Source: Mantamonas sphyraenae
Taxonomy: Eukaryota; CRuMs; Mantamonadidae
Assembly (NCBI GenBank): GCA_026936335.1
Contig: JAPMXV010000051.1
Location: forward strand, 372,001-436,000
Length of the DNA stretch: 64,000 nucleotides
Direction of reading: 5' to 3'
In this document: positions 1 through 10,295 of the stretch, one piece after another
Position numbering within the stretch: the stretch's first letter is position 1
Layout: every line of letters begins with the position of its first letter
Translations under genes and position numbers: made by a program
The notes under the pieces: model-generated
Told to the model about the DNA's origin: nothing
What the model saw: only the letters and a program-made list of their open reading frames with translations
The model's database searches: none

Positions 1-54
1 GCCTGCCACGTGTGTCACCCGTGACCCTGTTCTTCTCTCTCTGTGTACACGTAC

Positions 55-339
55 CTCGGGCGGCAAGAGGTCGCACCATTCGTCGACGGTCTTTTCGATG
101 CTCTGCTCATGCACCACGGCGTAGTTTTCCACAGTTGTGAGGATGATGGTGCAGGCAGCACAGTCGATGGCCTTGGGTGGTCCGTCCTTGGACACCTCCT
201 GCGAAAAGCCAAACATGGTGCGCACCAGCTTTCCTGCGCTGGGCACGTCGTCCAGCGACGCTGCCACCACGCTTGCGCAGACCACGAGCAGGACAACCAC
301 TGTCACGGCTTGAATCTCCTTGTTCCGCTTGATGTACAT
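55..339 (-). CDS. Saposin B-domain protein, 5' exon only (partial)
   Basis: The first coding exon runs from the ATG at 339 to a GTACGT donor at 49-54, giving 95 codons; the rest lies beyond the left edge. Residues about 11-28 form a hydrophobic signal peptide or anchor (AVTVVVLLVVCASVVAAS). The segment after it has a saposin-B cysteine pattern: CAAC followed about 30 residues later by WCDLLPPE. Saposin-B domains bind lipids, often in the secretory or lysosomal pathway. They occur alone or at the front of larger enzymes such as acid sphingomyelinase or acyloxyacyl hydrolase. The missing C-terminus decides which, so only the domain is claimed. The gene is divergent from the MtnB-MtnC gene, 174 bp away. 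Confidence 0.6.
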
Positions 340-513
340 GCCGGGTTGTTTTGGCGTCCATGGGGCCAGTGTGGGCTCGTCTCTGCTGTGTCTCCAGCAG
401 AGACAAGCCCATTGCCATTCCTCTGCCTGACTCGTTCCCGTGTGGATCTGCTTGCGTGCCGTCTGATTTTTGATGCACCGACGTTGGATCCAACGCAACT
501 CGAACGCACAGCG

Positions 514-2726
514 ATGTCCCAGTCCGACGAGTTCTTTTCACTCACATCCTCGAGCGATCCGGAGGACGTCATCATCCAGATGTGCAGACACCTGTACTCG
601 CTGGGCCACGTGTCGGGCACAGGCGGTGGCATGTCTGTTCGCGACGGCGACCGCGTGTACATCGCCGGGTCGGGTCTGATGAAGGAGCGGCTGACCAAGG
701 CGGACATTTTCCTCTTTGACCGCACGTCGCAGGAGATGGTGCGCGCAGCCACAAACCCGGGCGTGAAGCCGTCGCAGTGTACGCCGTTGTTCTTCAACGC
801 GTACGAGCTGTCGGACGCCGGCGCGTGCATCCACACACACAGCCTGCACGCGGTGCTTGTCACGGCCCTGCTGGAGCCCTCGTCCGTGTTTCGTGCACGC
901 AACTGGGAGATGGTCAAGGGTATCCGCGGGCTGTCGTACAACGATGACCTCGTGGTGCCCATCATCGACAACACAGGTGCGTTGCTCTCTCTGTGCCTGT
1001 GCGTCGCGTCGTCGTGACACAGGATTTTTTGGTTTACCCCCCCCCGGCTGTCCGGCTCACTCCCTCCCCACCCCACACGCGGTTGTCCACCACCCGACTG
1101 TGCGGTTGCTGCCCACAGCGCATGAAGCGGATCTCAAGCAGTCCATGTATGAGGCGATGAAGGCACACCCAAACACCTATTGCGTCCTCGTCCGCCGCCA
1201 CGGCGCCTATGTGTGGGGCAAAGACTGGGTTGAGGCGAAGCAGCATCTGGAGATTTACGAGTACCTCTTTGAGCTTGCCGTCAAGCTGCACACGCTGGGT
1301 CTGTCCATTGCACGCGGCGTTTCTGACGTCGTCAGTGTGGCCGACGACACGGACGCGCGCTCTGTGGTCCACGCGCGGCCTCGGTTGCCCAGCACAGGCA
1401 GCCAGGCGAGCAACGTCAGCGCCCCTCCGTCAACACAGACCCGCAAGCGCAAATTCTCCGATGCCATCGAGCAGCCCTTTTACAGCCCCAGCGTGCATCA
1501 CGCCTCTGCCAGTGGCTCCGTCAGTCCCAGCGTCACCAATGCTCCGCCTGCGCTGAAGCGGTCCTTTCTGGGGAACAGCGGTTCGTCGTCCAGCTCCAGC
1601 ACACCTACCCCCACTGCAGCCGCCTCCTCCTCCTCCTCGTCGTCGTCGTCGTCTGTGTCCTCCTCCGCCATTGTATCCTCCTCTGCCATCTCATCCCACA
1701 TTGCCAAGTACAACTTTGAGCCTTCGGAGCGCGCCGGAAGCGTGTCGTCCGGGTACAGCTCGGGCTCCGAGTTTCCCCACGAGCCCCTTTCCAGACGCAA
1801 GCGCACGCGTTCGCGCGACTCGGTGACGTCGAGTGAGTGACGATTTGGCCTTCCTTTGTGTGCGTGTGTGCGTGTGTGCGTGTGCGTCCGGCTGCTTGCT
1901 AACACACCAAGGCGCTCGCTTGCTCTGAGCAGAACTGCACACGTGGTTGAAAGACCATTGTCAATGTGTGATCATGGACATCGAGGGCACCACGACACCC
2001 GTGGCGTTTGTGCACGACGTGCTGTTTCCGTACGCCGAGGAGATGCTCCGGTCGGATTGGCTTGTGGACAACTGGAAGGAGGTGCAGGTGGACGTGGCCG
2101 CCCTTCGCGAACAGGCACTGATGGACATGGCCAACGGTGTCAAGGGGGTGATCGCCATCCCGTCGGAGCAGGAGGGAGCCACGATGGAGCAGGTGATGGA
2201 AGCGGTGCGGACGTATGTAGAACACCTCATGGACGCCGATCGCAAGGTTCCATCGCTCAAAGCGTTGCAGGGCAAGATGTGGCGAGAGGGCTATGCCAAC
2301 GGCGACCTGCAGGGCCACGTGTACGACGACGTGCCCGAGGCGATGGCCTTCCTGAGCGGCCTTTACGGCTCGAGCATCCGCGTGCCCATCTATATTTACA
2401 GCAGCGGCAGTGTGGCGGCGCAGAAGCTGCTGTTTGCAAACACAAACCATGGCAACCTGCTCAAGTATGTCAGCGGCCACTTTGACACGACCACGGGCTC
2501 CAAGACGGAGGCCGAGTCGTACACAAAGATCAATCGCATCGTGCGCCCTCCCACGTCCAACATTGCCAACAATCTCTTTCTCACAGATAGCACCATTGAG
2601 GCCATGGCTGCACGCAAAGCGGGCATGTATGTTGTCCTCGTTGACCGCCCAGGCAACAAGCCGCTTCCTCCCGACGCAGCCGATTTCAAGATCATCAAGA
2701 GCTTCAACGAGCTGTTTAGTGAGTGA
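514..2726 (+). CDS. mtnBC: Methylthioribulose-1-phosphate dehydratase / enolase-phosphatase fusion (MtnB-MtnC)
   Basis: Exons 514-976, 1119-1832 and 1933-2726 give 656 residues. Residues about 1-217 are the class II aldolase-fold dehydratase MtnB (APIP). Its likely zinc ligands are His107 and His109 in CIHTHS and His182 in RRHG; Glu132 sits in the WEMVKGI stretch. Residues about 404-656 are the HAD-family enolase-phosphatase MtnC, opening with the catalytic motif MDIEGTTTPV. Between them is a Ser-rich basic linker of about 180 residues. Together the domains carry out two consecutive steps of the methionine salvage pathway in the cytosol. MtnB-then-MtnC is the order of the plant DEP1 enzyme. 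Phases agree at both introns (donors GTGCGT and GTGAGT). Confidence 0.9.
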
Positions 2727-2825
2727 GTGAGTGGGTTTGGAGCACAAGTAGACACTACAGTTTTGTTGGGATTGGTTGGCGCACACTCTGCCAAGCAAGC
2801 AACCGTCCGTCACTCTCTTGACCCA

Positions 2826-3587
2826 ATGGGCGGTGGAACCTCCAAGAACACCGGAGGGCAAGCGCCCAAACCCGAAGCACAACCAAACGACTCTGAACTC
2901 CAGGGCACAGACGTGTACGCAGAGGGTGTCCTGCTGCGGCCGTCGGGCGTCCACCTCTCGGGCCTAGATTCGGACGTGCAGGTCAAGCAGATGGCAGACG
3001 CGTACGGAATGACCCGCTCCCAAGTCGTCAACTACTGGCACCGTTTCCACATCCTTGACTACAACCAGAATGGCGTTCTCGACGCAAACGACCTTGAGGA
3101 CATTCCTTACATGGCCGAACACCCGCTCCTCCTTCGCTTCCTGACCCTGGTCTCCAACGACCACTCCGGATGTGTCACCTTTCCTGATTTCCTCGACGTC
3201 ATGCGTGTCTTTCAGCCAGAGACCCCGCTGGAGGACAAGCTCACGTGTGCGTTTTTCGCCCCTCGTTTTCGTGTGCTGGCCAAACCCCCCCTTCCCCCAG
3301 CACACACCTGCTTTCGCTGACACGCGCCTGTCAACCCACCAGTCATCTACGCTCTCCTCAACGTCTCTGACGGCAATCAAAGCCAACTGGGCCAAGATCT
3401 CCTCTCCATCTTCAAGCACGCCGAGGCCGAGCTCAACCAACACACTGTACAGGACTCCCAGCTGCCCGTCGTCCAATCTCTCAACCTCTACTGCGACGAC
3501 TTTGTCTCACTCGCCTCCTCCCTGGACGACATCGAGCAAGAGACCAGCCTCTCGCTGCCCACACCGGGACACAGCACCAACGCGTGA
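2826..3587 (+). CDS. Calcineurin-B-like EF-hand protein with N-myristoylation signal
   Basis: Exons 2826-3246 and 3343-3587 give 221 residues. The N-terminus MGGGTSK fits a myristoylation site on Gly2. One good EF-hand loop is visible (DYNQNGVLDAND), followed by a weaker one (SNDHSGCVTFPDF). The order resembles the N-terminal lobe of calcineurin B or CIB/CBL proteins. The second lobe, after the intron, has no canonical EF loop, only a degenerate region around VSDGNQSQL. A membrane-tethered calcium sensor or phosphatase partner is inferred. The gene is convergent with the PP6 gene, 194 bp away, which is suggestive but not evidence of partnership. Confidence 0.65.
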
Positions 3588-3781
3588 CAGATGCGTATTG
3601 AACTGCGTATCGCTCGTGCAAGCACACCATGGAACACTGGCGTGGTAAGGCTGCGCATGCGGTGGTTTCCATAACGCACACACGGCGTTTCATTGCGAGC
3701 GGGGGTCTCCCAAGAAAAAGAGTCGCTCGATTGAAAACCTGCGTACATTTCCGTGGTTTCTCCGCACTCCTGCGTTTGCGA

Positions 3782-5073
3782 TCACAGAAAGTACGGCATC
3801 GTGGTGCGCGAGGGCGGGATCACGCGCTCGTGGTCGGGCACGGCTTCGAAAATGAAAAACTTTCGGTTCAGCTCTTCGTCAAGCGACAGAATGGCAGCCA
3901 CGTTGCCGCACCGGTAGCAGTAGTTGGGCGCACTCCACACCGTCACCAGATTCTGCTCGGGAAACATAAACTTGTATCCGTCCTGCACCAGCTGGTGTGC
4001 GCGGCAAATCAGCTCCAAGCCGTTCAGATGCACAAACTCCTTGGTCACCTTGGAGCCAAACAGCCACCCTGCTCCACGTGGGCTCACAGCCCACGTGTCA
4101 ATGTCCTCCGGATCCGACCACATCAGGTCGCAGAACGGGCCCTCGTGCGGCACCTCTTGCAGGCGCGGGATAGTGCGGATCTGGTCCAGCGTGCGGATGT
4201 CCGGCGACAGACCTCCGTGCACGCACAGCACCGACCCGTCCACCACAGCCGCCAGAGTCAGGCAGTCAAACACCTGGCAGCAGTACTTCCACGGGTTGGC
4301 GTTGCCGTACTTGTTGTTGCACTCGTCAAAGAACCCGTACACCTGCGTGATCTGCCGCGACTCGTGGTTACCACGCAGCAGTGTGATCCGTTCCGGGTGT
4401 CTGTGTGCGCACGCCAGCACTCGGTCAGTGTCCCCTGCCTCGTGTTTCCGTGCAGCCATTATCACGCCTCCCAACCTACTTTGCCTTGAGTGCCATCAGA
4501 AACGTAAACGTCTCCAGGCTGTAGTAGCCACGGTCCACATAGTCTCCCTGTCACCATCGTTGCAATTGGCCCCAGGGCGCGCCCACGCGTCAGCGACTCT
4601 CGCCTCCGCAACTCGCCTCTCAAACTCCCCCCTTCCTCCTCCCATCACCACTCCCACTTCTTGCCCTCATCCGCCCTCCCGCCACACACGCCTGGCTCGC
4701 GTCTCCCCTTCCGATAACCCATCCTGCGCCACTGCGGGCCACCCACTACGTACCAGGAAGATGTAGGACGACTCCTCGATATCCCCACCGGTTTTGAACA
4801 GCTCCAGCAGGTCGTAAAACTGGCCGTGGATGTCTCCGCAGATTGTCACGGGCGAGCTAACAGGCTGCACATTCGACTCCTCCAGCAGCAGCTCCTTCAC
4901 CTGTGTTTCTCGCCACAGACACCCGCTGAGTCAGAGGCTCCCGCGAAAATGGAAAACCCTCCCGAGCGACTCCAGCTCTCACTTACAAAATCGCAAAGGT
5001 TGCGCAGGTCCGATTCCGGCAGGTATTTACATTTGCGGATCGTTTCAAGCCAACCGTCGACGTCGTTGCCCAT
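3782..5073 (-). CDS. PPP6C: Serine/threonine protein phosphatase 6 catalytic subunit
   Basis: Exons 5073-4987, 4900-4754, 4547-4480 and 4400-3782 give 306 residues, against 305 in human PP6C. All PPP-family metal and catalytic motifs are present: GDIHGQ (51-56), GDYVDRG (79-85), GNHE (111-114), and the later HGGLSP and RAHQLV blocks. PP6 is preferred over PP2A and PP4 because of the N-terminal CKYLPES, the [12 protein letters not shown] segment, [15 protein letters not shown] and the C-terminal PYFL. PP6 acts with SAPS-domain subunits in the cytosol and nucleus on cell-cycle and DNA-damage substrates. Introns are 86, 206 and 79 nt with donors GTAAGT, GTACGT and GTAGGT. Confidence 0.95.
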
Positions 5074-5193
5074 GGTGATGTGATGCTGCGTGCAGGCTGG
5101 GCAAAAAGCAAAAAAGTTCTGCCGCCGCCTGCGCCCGCGTCCGTCACTCCACCCAAAAACTCGTCGCTCACCCGCACACCCGTCGCTTCCAAG
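5074..5193. promoter_or_regulatory. Short bidirectional intergenic region, PP6C / small TM protein
   Basis: This 120-bp gap separates two divergent start codons and must hold both promoters and 5' leaders. No TATA box or other clear element is seen. It is GC-rich with short purine runs. Confidence 0.4.
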
Positions 5194-5448
5194 ATGAGCT
5201 TCCGAAGGACAGTGAACAAGTCGATGGCGGAAAAGGTTATCCATGGCCAACGCAAGCAACCGGCCAGCTTCCTTGACGGCGCAAGGGAGGGCTGGCGCGA
5301 CCACCCGATGCTCACCGGAACGCACCGCGTTATGCTGCCGGGCTTTGGCACCGCCGCCGTCATCTACGGCGCCTACATGGTGCTCGACATGGCCCAGGAA
5401 AAGGGCGAGCATGCGTCCTCTTCCTCGTCATCCTCATCTTCTCATTAA
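5194..5448 (+). CDS. Small single-TM protein, possible complex I NDUFB3-like subunit
   Basis: One exon of 84 residues begins MSFRRTVNKS. It has a basic N-terminus, a W-R-D-H-P segment, one predicted membrane helix (about 45-64, VMLPGFGTAAVIYGAYMVLD) and a Ser-rich His-ending tail. Size, single helix and the preceding Trp-containing segment resemble the B12/NDUFB3 accessory subunit of mitochondrial complex I, but similarity is weak by eye. The reading frame is open upstream to 5080; the ATG at 5194 is the first in frame and leaves room for a promoter shared with PP6C. Confidence 0.5.
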   Translation: MSFRRTVNKSMAEKVIHGQRKQPASFLDGAREGWRDHPMLTGTHRVMLPGFGTAAVIYGAYMVLDMAQEKGEHASSSSSSSSSH

Positions 5449-5804
5449 GCGAGTGGAGTGTACAGCAGCGCCGGAATGCAATCGCGCAGGTCTTTGCGAC
5501 CCTCCCACCTTGCTCCGTCCTCATCCCGTGCGCACCCTGTCTTGATACGTACGCTTTGTTCCCATCCATGGGACTGTATGTGACAATCACCACTGCTGAC
5601 CGTTCTCTGCAAAGACAAGGCGGATTTCCCCTGAGCGCACGTATCTCGTTGTCGCCTGCACTGAACCTGTCACACACTCTGCCACTCACCAAACCTTGCG
5701 TCCCATGAACCACCCCCCTTCCCCCCGGCCACATCTCTGCGCTCCTCTTGCTGGGCTTGGTTCTTGTTGGCTGAAAACTCATCTGCCCTCACATACGCTG
5801 CGCT
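5449..5804. other. Intergenic, 356 bp, nothing recognised
   Basis: This lies between the 3' ends of two convergent genes. No open frame with protein-like composition, no tRNA-like arms and no obvious repeat were seen. Confidence 0.5.
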
Positions 5805-7169
5805 TCATTTCCCCACACTCATCGGGTCAAACTCCTTCCCACTGACCAATCCATCATCCACCCACACGTTCTCCAGTCCACCCTCTTCCCCAGCGCGCAA
5901 CGGTCTGCCCTTTGCAAACGGTCCGAACTCCCAACTCACACCCACTGCCATGCCCATCACCTCGGCACTGCGTCGTGTGCCATGCATCAGCGTCATGCAA
6001 TGGCCCCACCGCACAAATAACAGCCAGAAGGACACAAGCGCGTGGCAGATCGCCACCAACTGTGGAAGCACCTTTGCACTCCCGGTCACCGAGATGACGC
6101 TGCAACACACAAGGTCACCTATCCCAGAGATAAACGTACAGAATGCAGTCGCCTTGCACAACGCCAGAAGGCCCCTGTGGTCCTTTACGGGCCAGATATG
6201 GTTGATGCCAAGCATCGTTGCCACCACCAGGTTCACAAGCACTGCTCCAAGGACGAAAATCAACGAGAAAAGATCGACGTATCCAATATCGAGTTCCCGC
6301 ACAAGCAGATCCACACCGAAGAGCACGATACTGGCCACGGCCGCAACGAATAGCTGGCGCAAGCTTCCGATTGCCTTTGTGATCTTTGCTTGTGCCTGCT
6401 CGAGAGTCGTTTCATCGGCATCCAGGATGCCATGTTCGGGCGTAAATTCATAACCTGGGCCCAGGAACGACCATACCCGCTCCATGACAACGCACCAGCC
6501 GCCTCCGACAACCATTTTGACCAAACTCAGACTCAGCACTGTCCCCAAGTACTCCTGGTATTCCCTCAACACATTGATTTGGTTTCGGCTATAATGTGTT
6601 CTTGACATCAACCGGTCGGTCCACACTGAGATGAGAGATTGTGCGCTGATGATGTCGATTACGCAAGCACAGATGGTCGCCACACCCAACACGACATGCA
6701 CGGCAGCCACAACGCGAGTATATCCTCGGAATCGCCGCACATTGAAATTTTCTGTGCAAACTTGAGCCACCGACACTGGCACCGACAGGCAACCCACTGC
6801 AATGAGTGTCAGCGGAAAATTCGCCCTCGTACGTAGCCTCAAACTCAGGCCTCAGGCAACGTACACACCACGACCGCCACGGATGCAGGAAGAAGCGGTT
6901 CGTCATCGTCCAGTTTGTACCAAGTAATGGCAACGATGCCAATCGTTACGACGAGCATCGTTGCCACATCAAGCAGCTGGAGACGGGAAAAGGATGTCAG
7001 TGTCCTGGATCTCCGAAAAGAAAAGCAACTTCCCTTGGACCACCTCACACTGACTACTCACCCCCAACAGGTGCATCATGGTTCTATTCTTCTTGACCAT
7101 GTCCAGTGCTTCCTCTTCATTTTCCGGTGTCCATCTGGACACCCAATTGCATTGCATTCGCCGCTCCAT
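5805..7169 (-). CDS. Tandem polytopic membrane protein, copy A (divergent)
   Basis: Exons 7169-7062, 6976-6865 and 6796-5805 give 403 residues. It shares intron positions and phases (0 and 1) with copies B-D but is much more diverged. About eight membrane helices are predicted, starting with LLDVATMLVVTIGIVAITWY. Conserved family blocks are MERVWSFLG, MLGINHIWPVKDHRGLL and the C-terminal DGLVSGKEFDPMSVG. Copies B-D begin M-x-C at the equivalent of Met5 here (MQCNW), so the start could be the ATG at 7157. Family unknown; a membrane sensor or transporter is possible but not supported. Its start codon lies only 22 bp from the stop codon of copy B. Confidence 0.7.
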
Positions 7170-7191
7170 TTCTTTTGGGGTGACAACCGCT

Positions 7192-8601
7192 TCAACTCCC
7201 CACACTCATCGGGTCAAACACCTTACCACTGACCAACCCATCTCTTTCCACTCCTTTCCCATCCTCCTCATCTCTCTCCACTCCTCTCCCATCCTCCTCA
7301 TCTCGCTCCTCCACTTCGTGCTCGCTCTCCACCCTGGTCGTCGGAAACGGGTCTGTCGCCCCCCAATTCACACTTTTGTCCATTCCCAGCACCTCAAAAC
7401 TGACTTTGGCGTTGTGCACCAGCCTGTAGCACAGAATCCAGCGGTAAATCCAGAATCCCAAGGCTACAACCGCATGGATGCAGCACAGCGTAATCGCAGC
7501 AATCATCATACCTGTCCCTCCGTACCAGAACAAACCAATCAAAGACATCAACACCGTCAACGCGACGTCTCCCATCGCTCCAACGGACACGAATAACACT
7601 GTCGCCTGGATCAACCGCAGAAGGCCACGCCGATCCACGACCGGCCACTTGTGGTTGATGCCCAGCATCACAGAGGTCACCAAGTGGTACGCAACCCCAG
7701 GCGTCGCCAACACCAAACCCAACAGTAAGCCAACGACCTCCAAGTTGAGGAAAAAGACCAACTCCACCAGAAAAATACCCAGCGAGATCCCTTCCGTTCT
7801 GTGAATGACCCTCAGTGTTGTCAACACCTGCGCCTCTTTGGCTTGCGCAATTGCAACCGTTTCCGAATCGTATTCTGCTTCCAACGACTCTTTCTTCGAC
7901 TCCTTGGCGGATTCGAACGAAAACTCATCTCCCAGAAACGTCCACACTCGCTCCATGAACAGGAACCAACACCCCAGCAACATGCACACCGCTCCCAGTA
8001 CCGACATGGCTTCCATGAGTTCAATGTAGCTGTCCATCCTGCTCAAGTAGTAGCGGTGCCGGGGAATGGTCCTCAGATAGTGGTACCCGGCAGCCGCTGC
8101 GACTGCCCCCGAAATCACCATGGCCAACCCTCCCAGGCCGTGCACACCAGCCATCACGCGAGTGTATGGGCGAAGTTCCATCACCGTGCCCTTGCGAACG
8201 CACATTTGTGCCATCGCTGTCACCAGAAACAACCAACCGACTGAGGATGGGGTCAGTCGTCAAACAAAGTGTACGCGCTCCGGCTCCCACAACTCACGCA
8301 CGACAACCACAATGGATGCACCCTCATTCGCCCTGGCCCCGTAGTAGGACAGGTAGGTCGCGAAGTACGTGACATTCATTGTCAACACGATCGCCAAGTC
8401 CAGCACCTGCGGGCCCGATGTGTGTCAGCGGCGTCCCGGATTTCCAGCTCGGTCCTTCCCTCTCCCCATCCTTTCACCTACACCAACAAAGCCCATCACC
8501 CAAGAGTTCATCTTGACCAATGTCATCGCCTGGCTCTCATCTTCTGGCTTCCACTTCAACAGATTCGAGCATTTCATGTTCTCAGAATGATTGCCTTCCA
8601 T
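7192..8601 (-). CDS. Tandem polytopic membrane protein, copy B
   Basis: Exons 8601-8482, 8406-8298 and 8240-7192 give 425 residues from the first ATG, or 417 if Met at 8577 (MKCSNLLKW) is used. About eight hydrophobic segments are seen, including VLDLAIVLTM, IVVVVLGWLFLVTAMAQ, GLAMVISGAVAAAAGY, IELMEAMSVLGAVCMLLGCW and ALGFWIYRWIL. A long loop after MERVWTFLGDEFSFES carries a short SKK-containing insertion absent from C and D. The acidic C-tail (RDEEDG repeats) ends in the family signature DGLVSGKVFDPMSVG. Function not recognised. Confidence 0.75.
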
Positions 8602-8747
8602 ACCGCCCACCTCACTCACAATCGTCACTTTGATTCACTCTTCCCTCCTCCCAACAGCGTCTTCCCTGTTCTCTCTACCCATCCCCACCCTCCTCCCGGC
8701 GATGCTCCAGCAAACGAGCAGTGACACGCCCATAGAGACTGACCGCT

Positions 8748-10129
8748 TCAACTCCCCACACTCATCGGGTCAAACGCCTTACCACTGACCAACCCATCTC
8801 TTTCCACTCCTTTCCCATCCTCCTCATCTCCCTCCACTCCTTCCCCATCCTCCTCCTCTCCCTCCTCCACTTCGTGCTCGCTCTCCACCCTGGTCGTCGG
8901 AAACGGCTCTGTCGCCCCCCAATCCACACTCTCGTCCATTCCCAGCACATAAAAACTGCCTTTGGCGTTGTGCACCAGCCTGTAGCACAGAATCCAGCGG
9001 TAAATCCACAATCCAAACGCCACAAGCGCATGGATGCAGCACAGCGTAAACGCAAGATCACCCATGTCTGTCACTCTGTAGAGCCAAAAGAAAGCAAACA
9101 ATACCGTCAACGCCAACGTCAACGCGACATCTCCCATCGCCCCAAAGGACACGAGAAAAGCAGTCGCCTGGATCAACCGCAGAAGGCCACGCCGATCCAC
9201 GACCGGCCACTTGTGGTTGATGCCCAGCATCACAGAGGTCGCCAAGTGGTACACCGTCCCAGGCAACGCAAACACCAAACCGAAGATCAGGGTACGGGGC
9301 ATGGTGAGAAAAACAACCAGCTCCACAAGGTAGAAGCCCAGGGAGATTCCTTCCGTTCTGTGAATGACCCTCAGCGTTGTCAACACCTGCGCCTCCTTGG
9401 CTTGCGCAAGTGCAACCGTTTCCGAATCATAATGTGCTTCCAACGACTCCTTGGCGGATTCGAACGAAAACTCATCTCCCAGAAACGTCCAAACTCGCTC
9501 CATGAACAGGAACCAACACCCCAGCAACATGCACACCGCTCCCAGTACCGACATGGCTTCCATGAGTTCAATGTACCTGAACATACCACTACTCGTGTAG
9601 TAGCGGTAGGTATTGGTCCTGTGGTAATGGTACCCGGCAGCCGCTGCGACTGCCCCCGAAATCACCATGGCCAACCCTCCCAGGCCGTGCACACCAGCCA
9701 TCACGCGTGTGTATGGGCGAAGTTCCATCACCGTGCCCTTGCGAACGCACATCTGTGCCATCGCTGTCACAAAAAACAACCAACCGACTGAGGAGGAGCT
9801 GGGGGGTCAGTCAAGAGTTTGCACGTTTTCAAACCCTCCCACAACTCACGCACGACAACCACAATGGATGCACCCTCATTCGCCCTGGCCCCGTAGTAGG
9901 ACAGGAAAGTCGCGAAGTACGTGACATTCATTGTCAACACGATCGCCAAGTCCAGCACCTGCGGGCCCGATGTGTGTCAGCGGCGTCCCGGATTTCCAGC
10001 TCGGTCCTTCCCTCTCCCCATCCTTTCACCTACACCAACAAAGCCCATCACCCAAGAGTTCATCTTGACCAATGTCATCGCCTGGCTCTCATCTTCTGGC
10101 TTCCACTTCAACAGATTCGAGCAGTTCAT
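8748..10129 (-). CDS. Tandem polytopic membrane protein, copy C
   Basis: Exons 10129-10034, 9958-9850 and 9787-8748 give 414 residues starting MNCSNLLKW. Nearly identical to copies B and D over most of its length, including intron 1. Upstream of the start, the MEGNHS coding sequence of B and D is present but has lost one base, so it runs into TGA. The downstream ATG is the usable start and is probably the ancestral one. About eight helices and the DGLVSGKAFDPMSVG tail are retained. Function unknown. Confidence 0.75.
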
Positions 10130-10295
10130 GTTCTCGAATGATTGCCCTCCATGCCGCCCACCTCACTCAATCGTCACCTGATGTACTCTTCCCTCCTCCC
10201 AACAGTGTCTTCCCTGTTCTCCCTACCCATCCCCACCCTCCTCCCGGCGATGCTCCAGCAAACGAGCAGCGACACGCCAAAAGAGACTGACCGCT

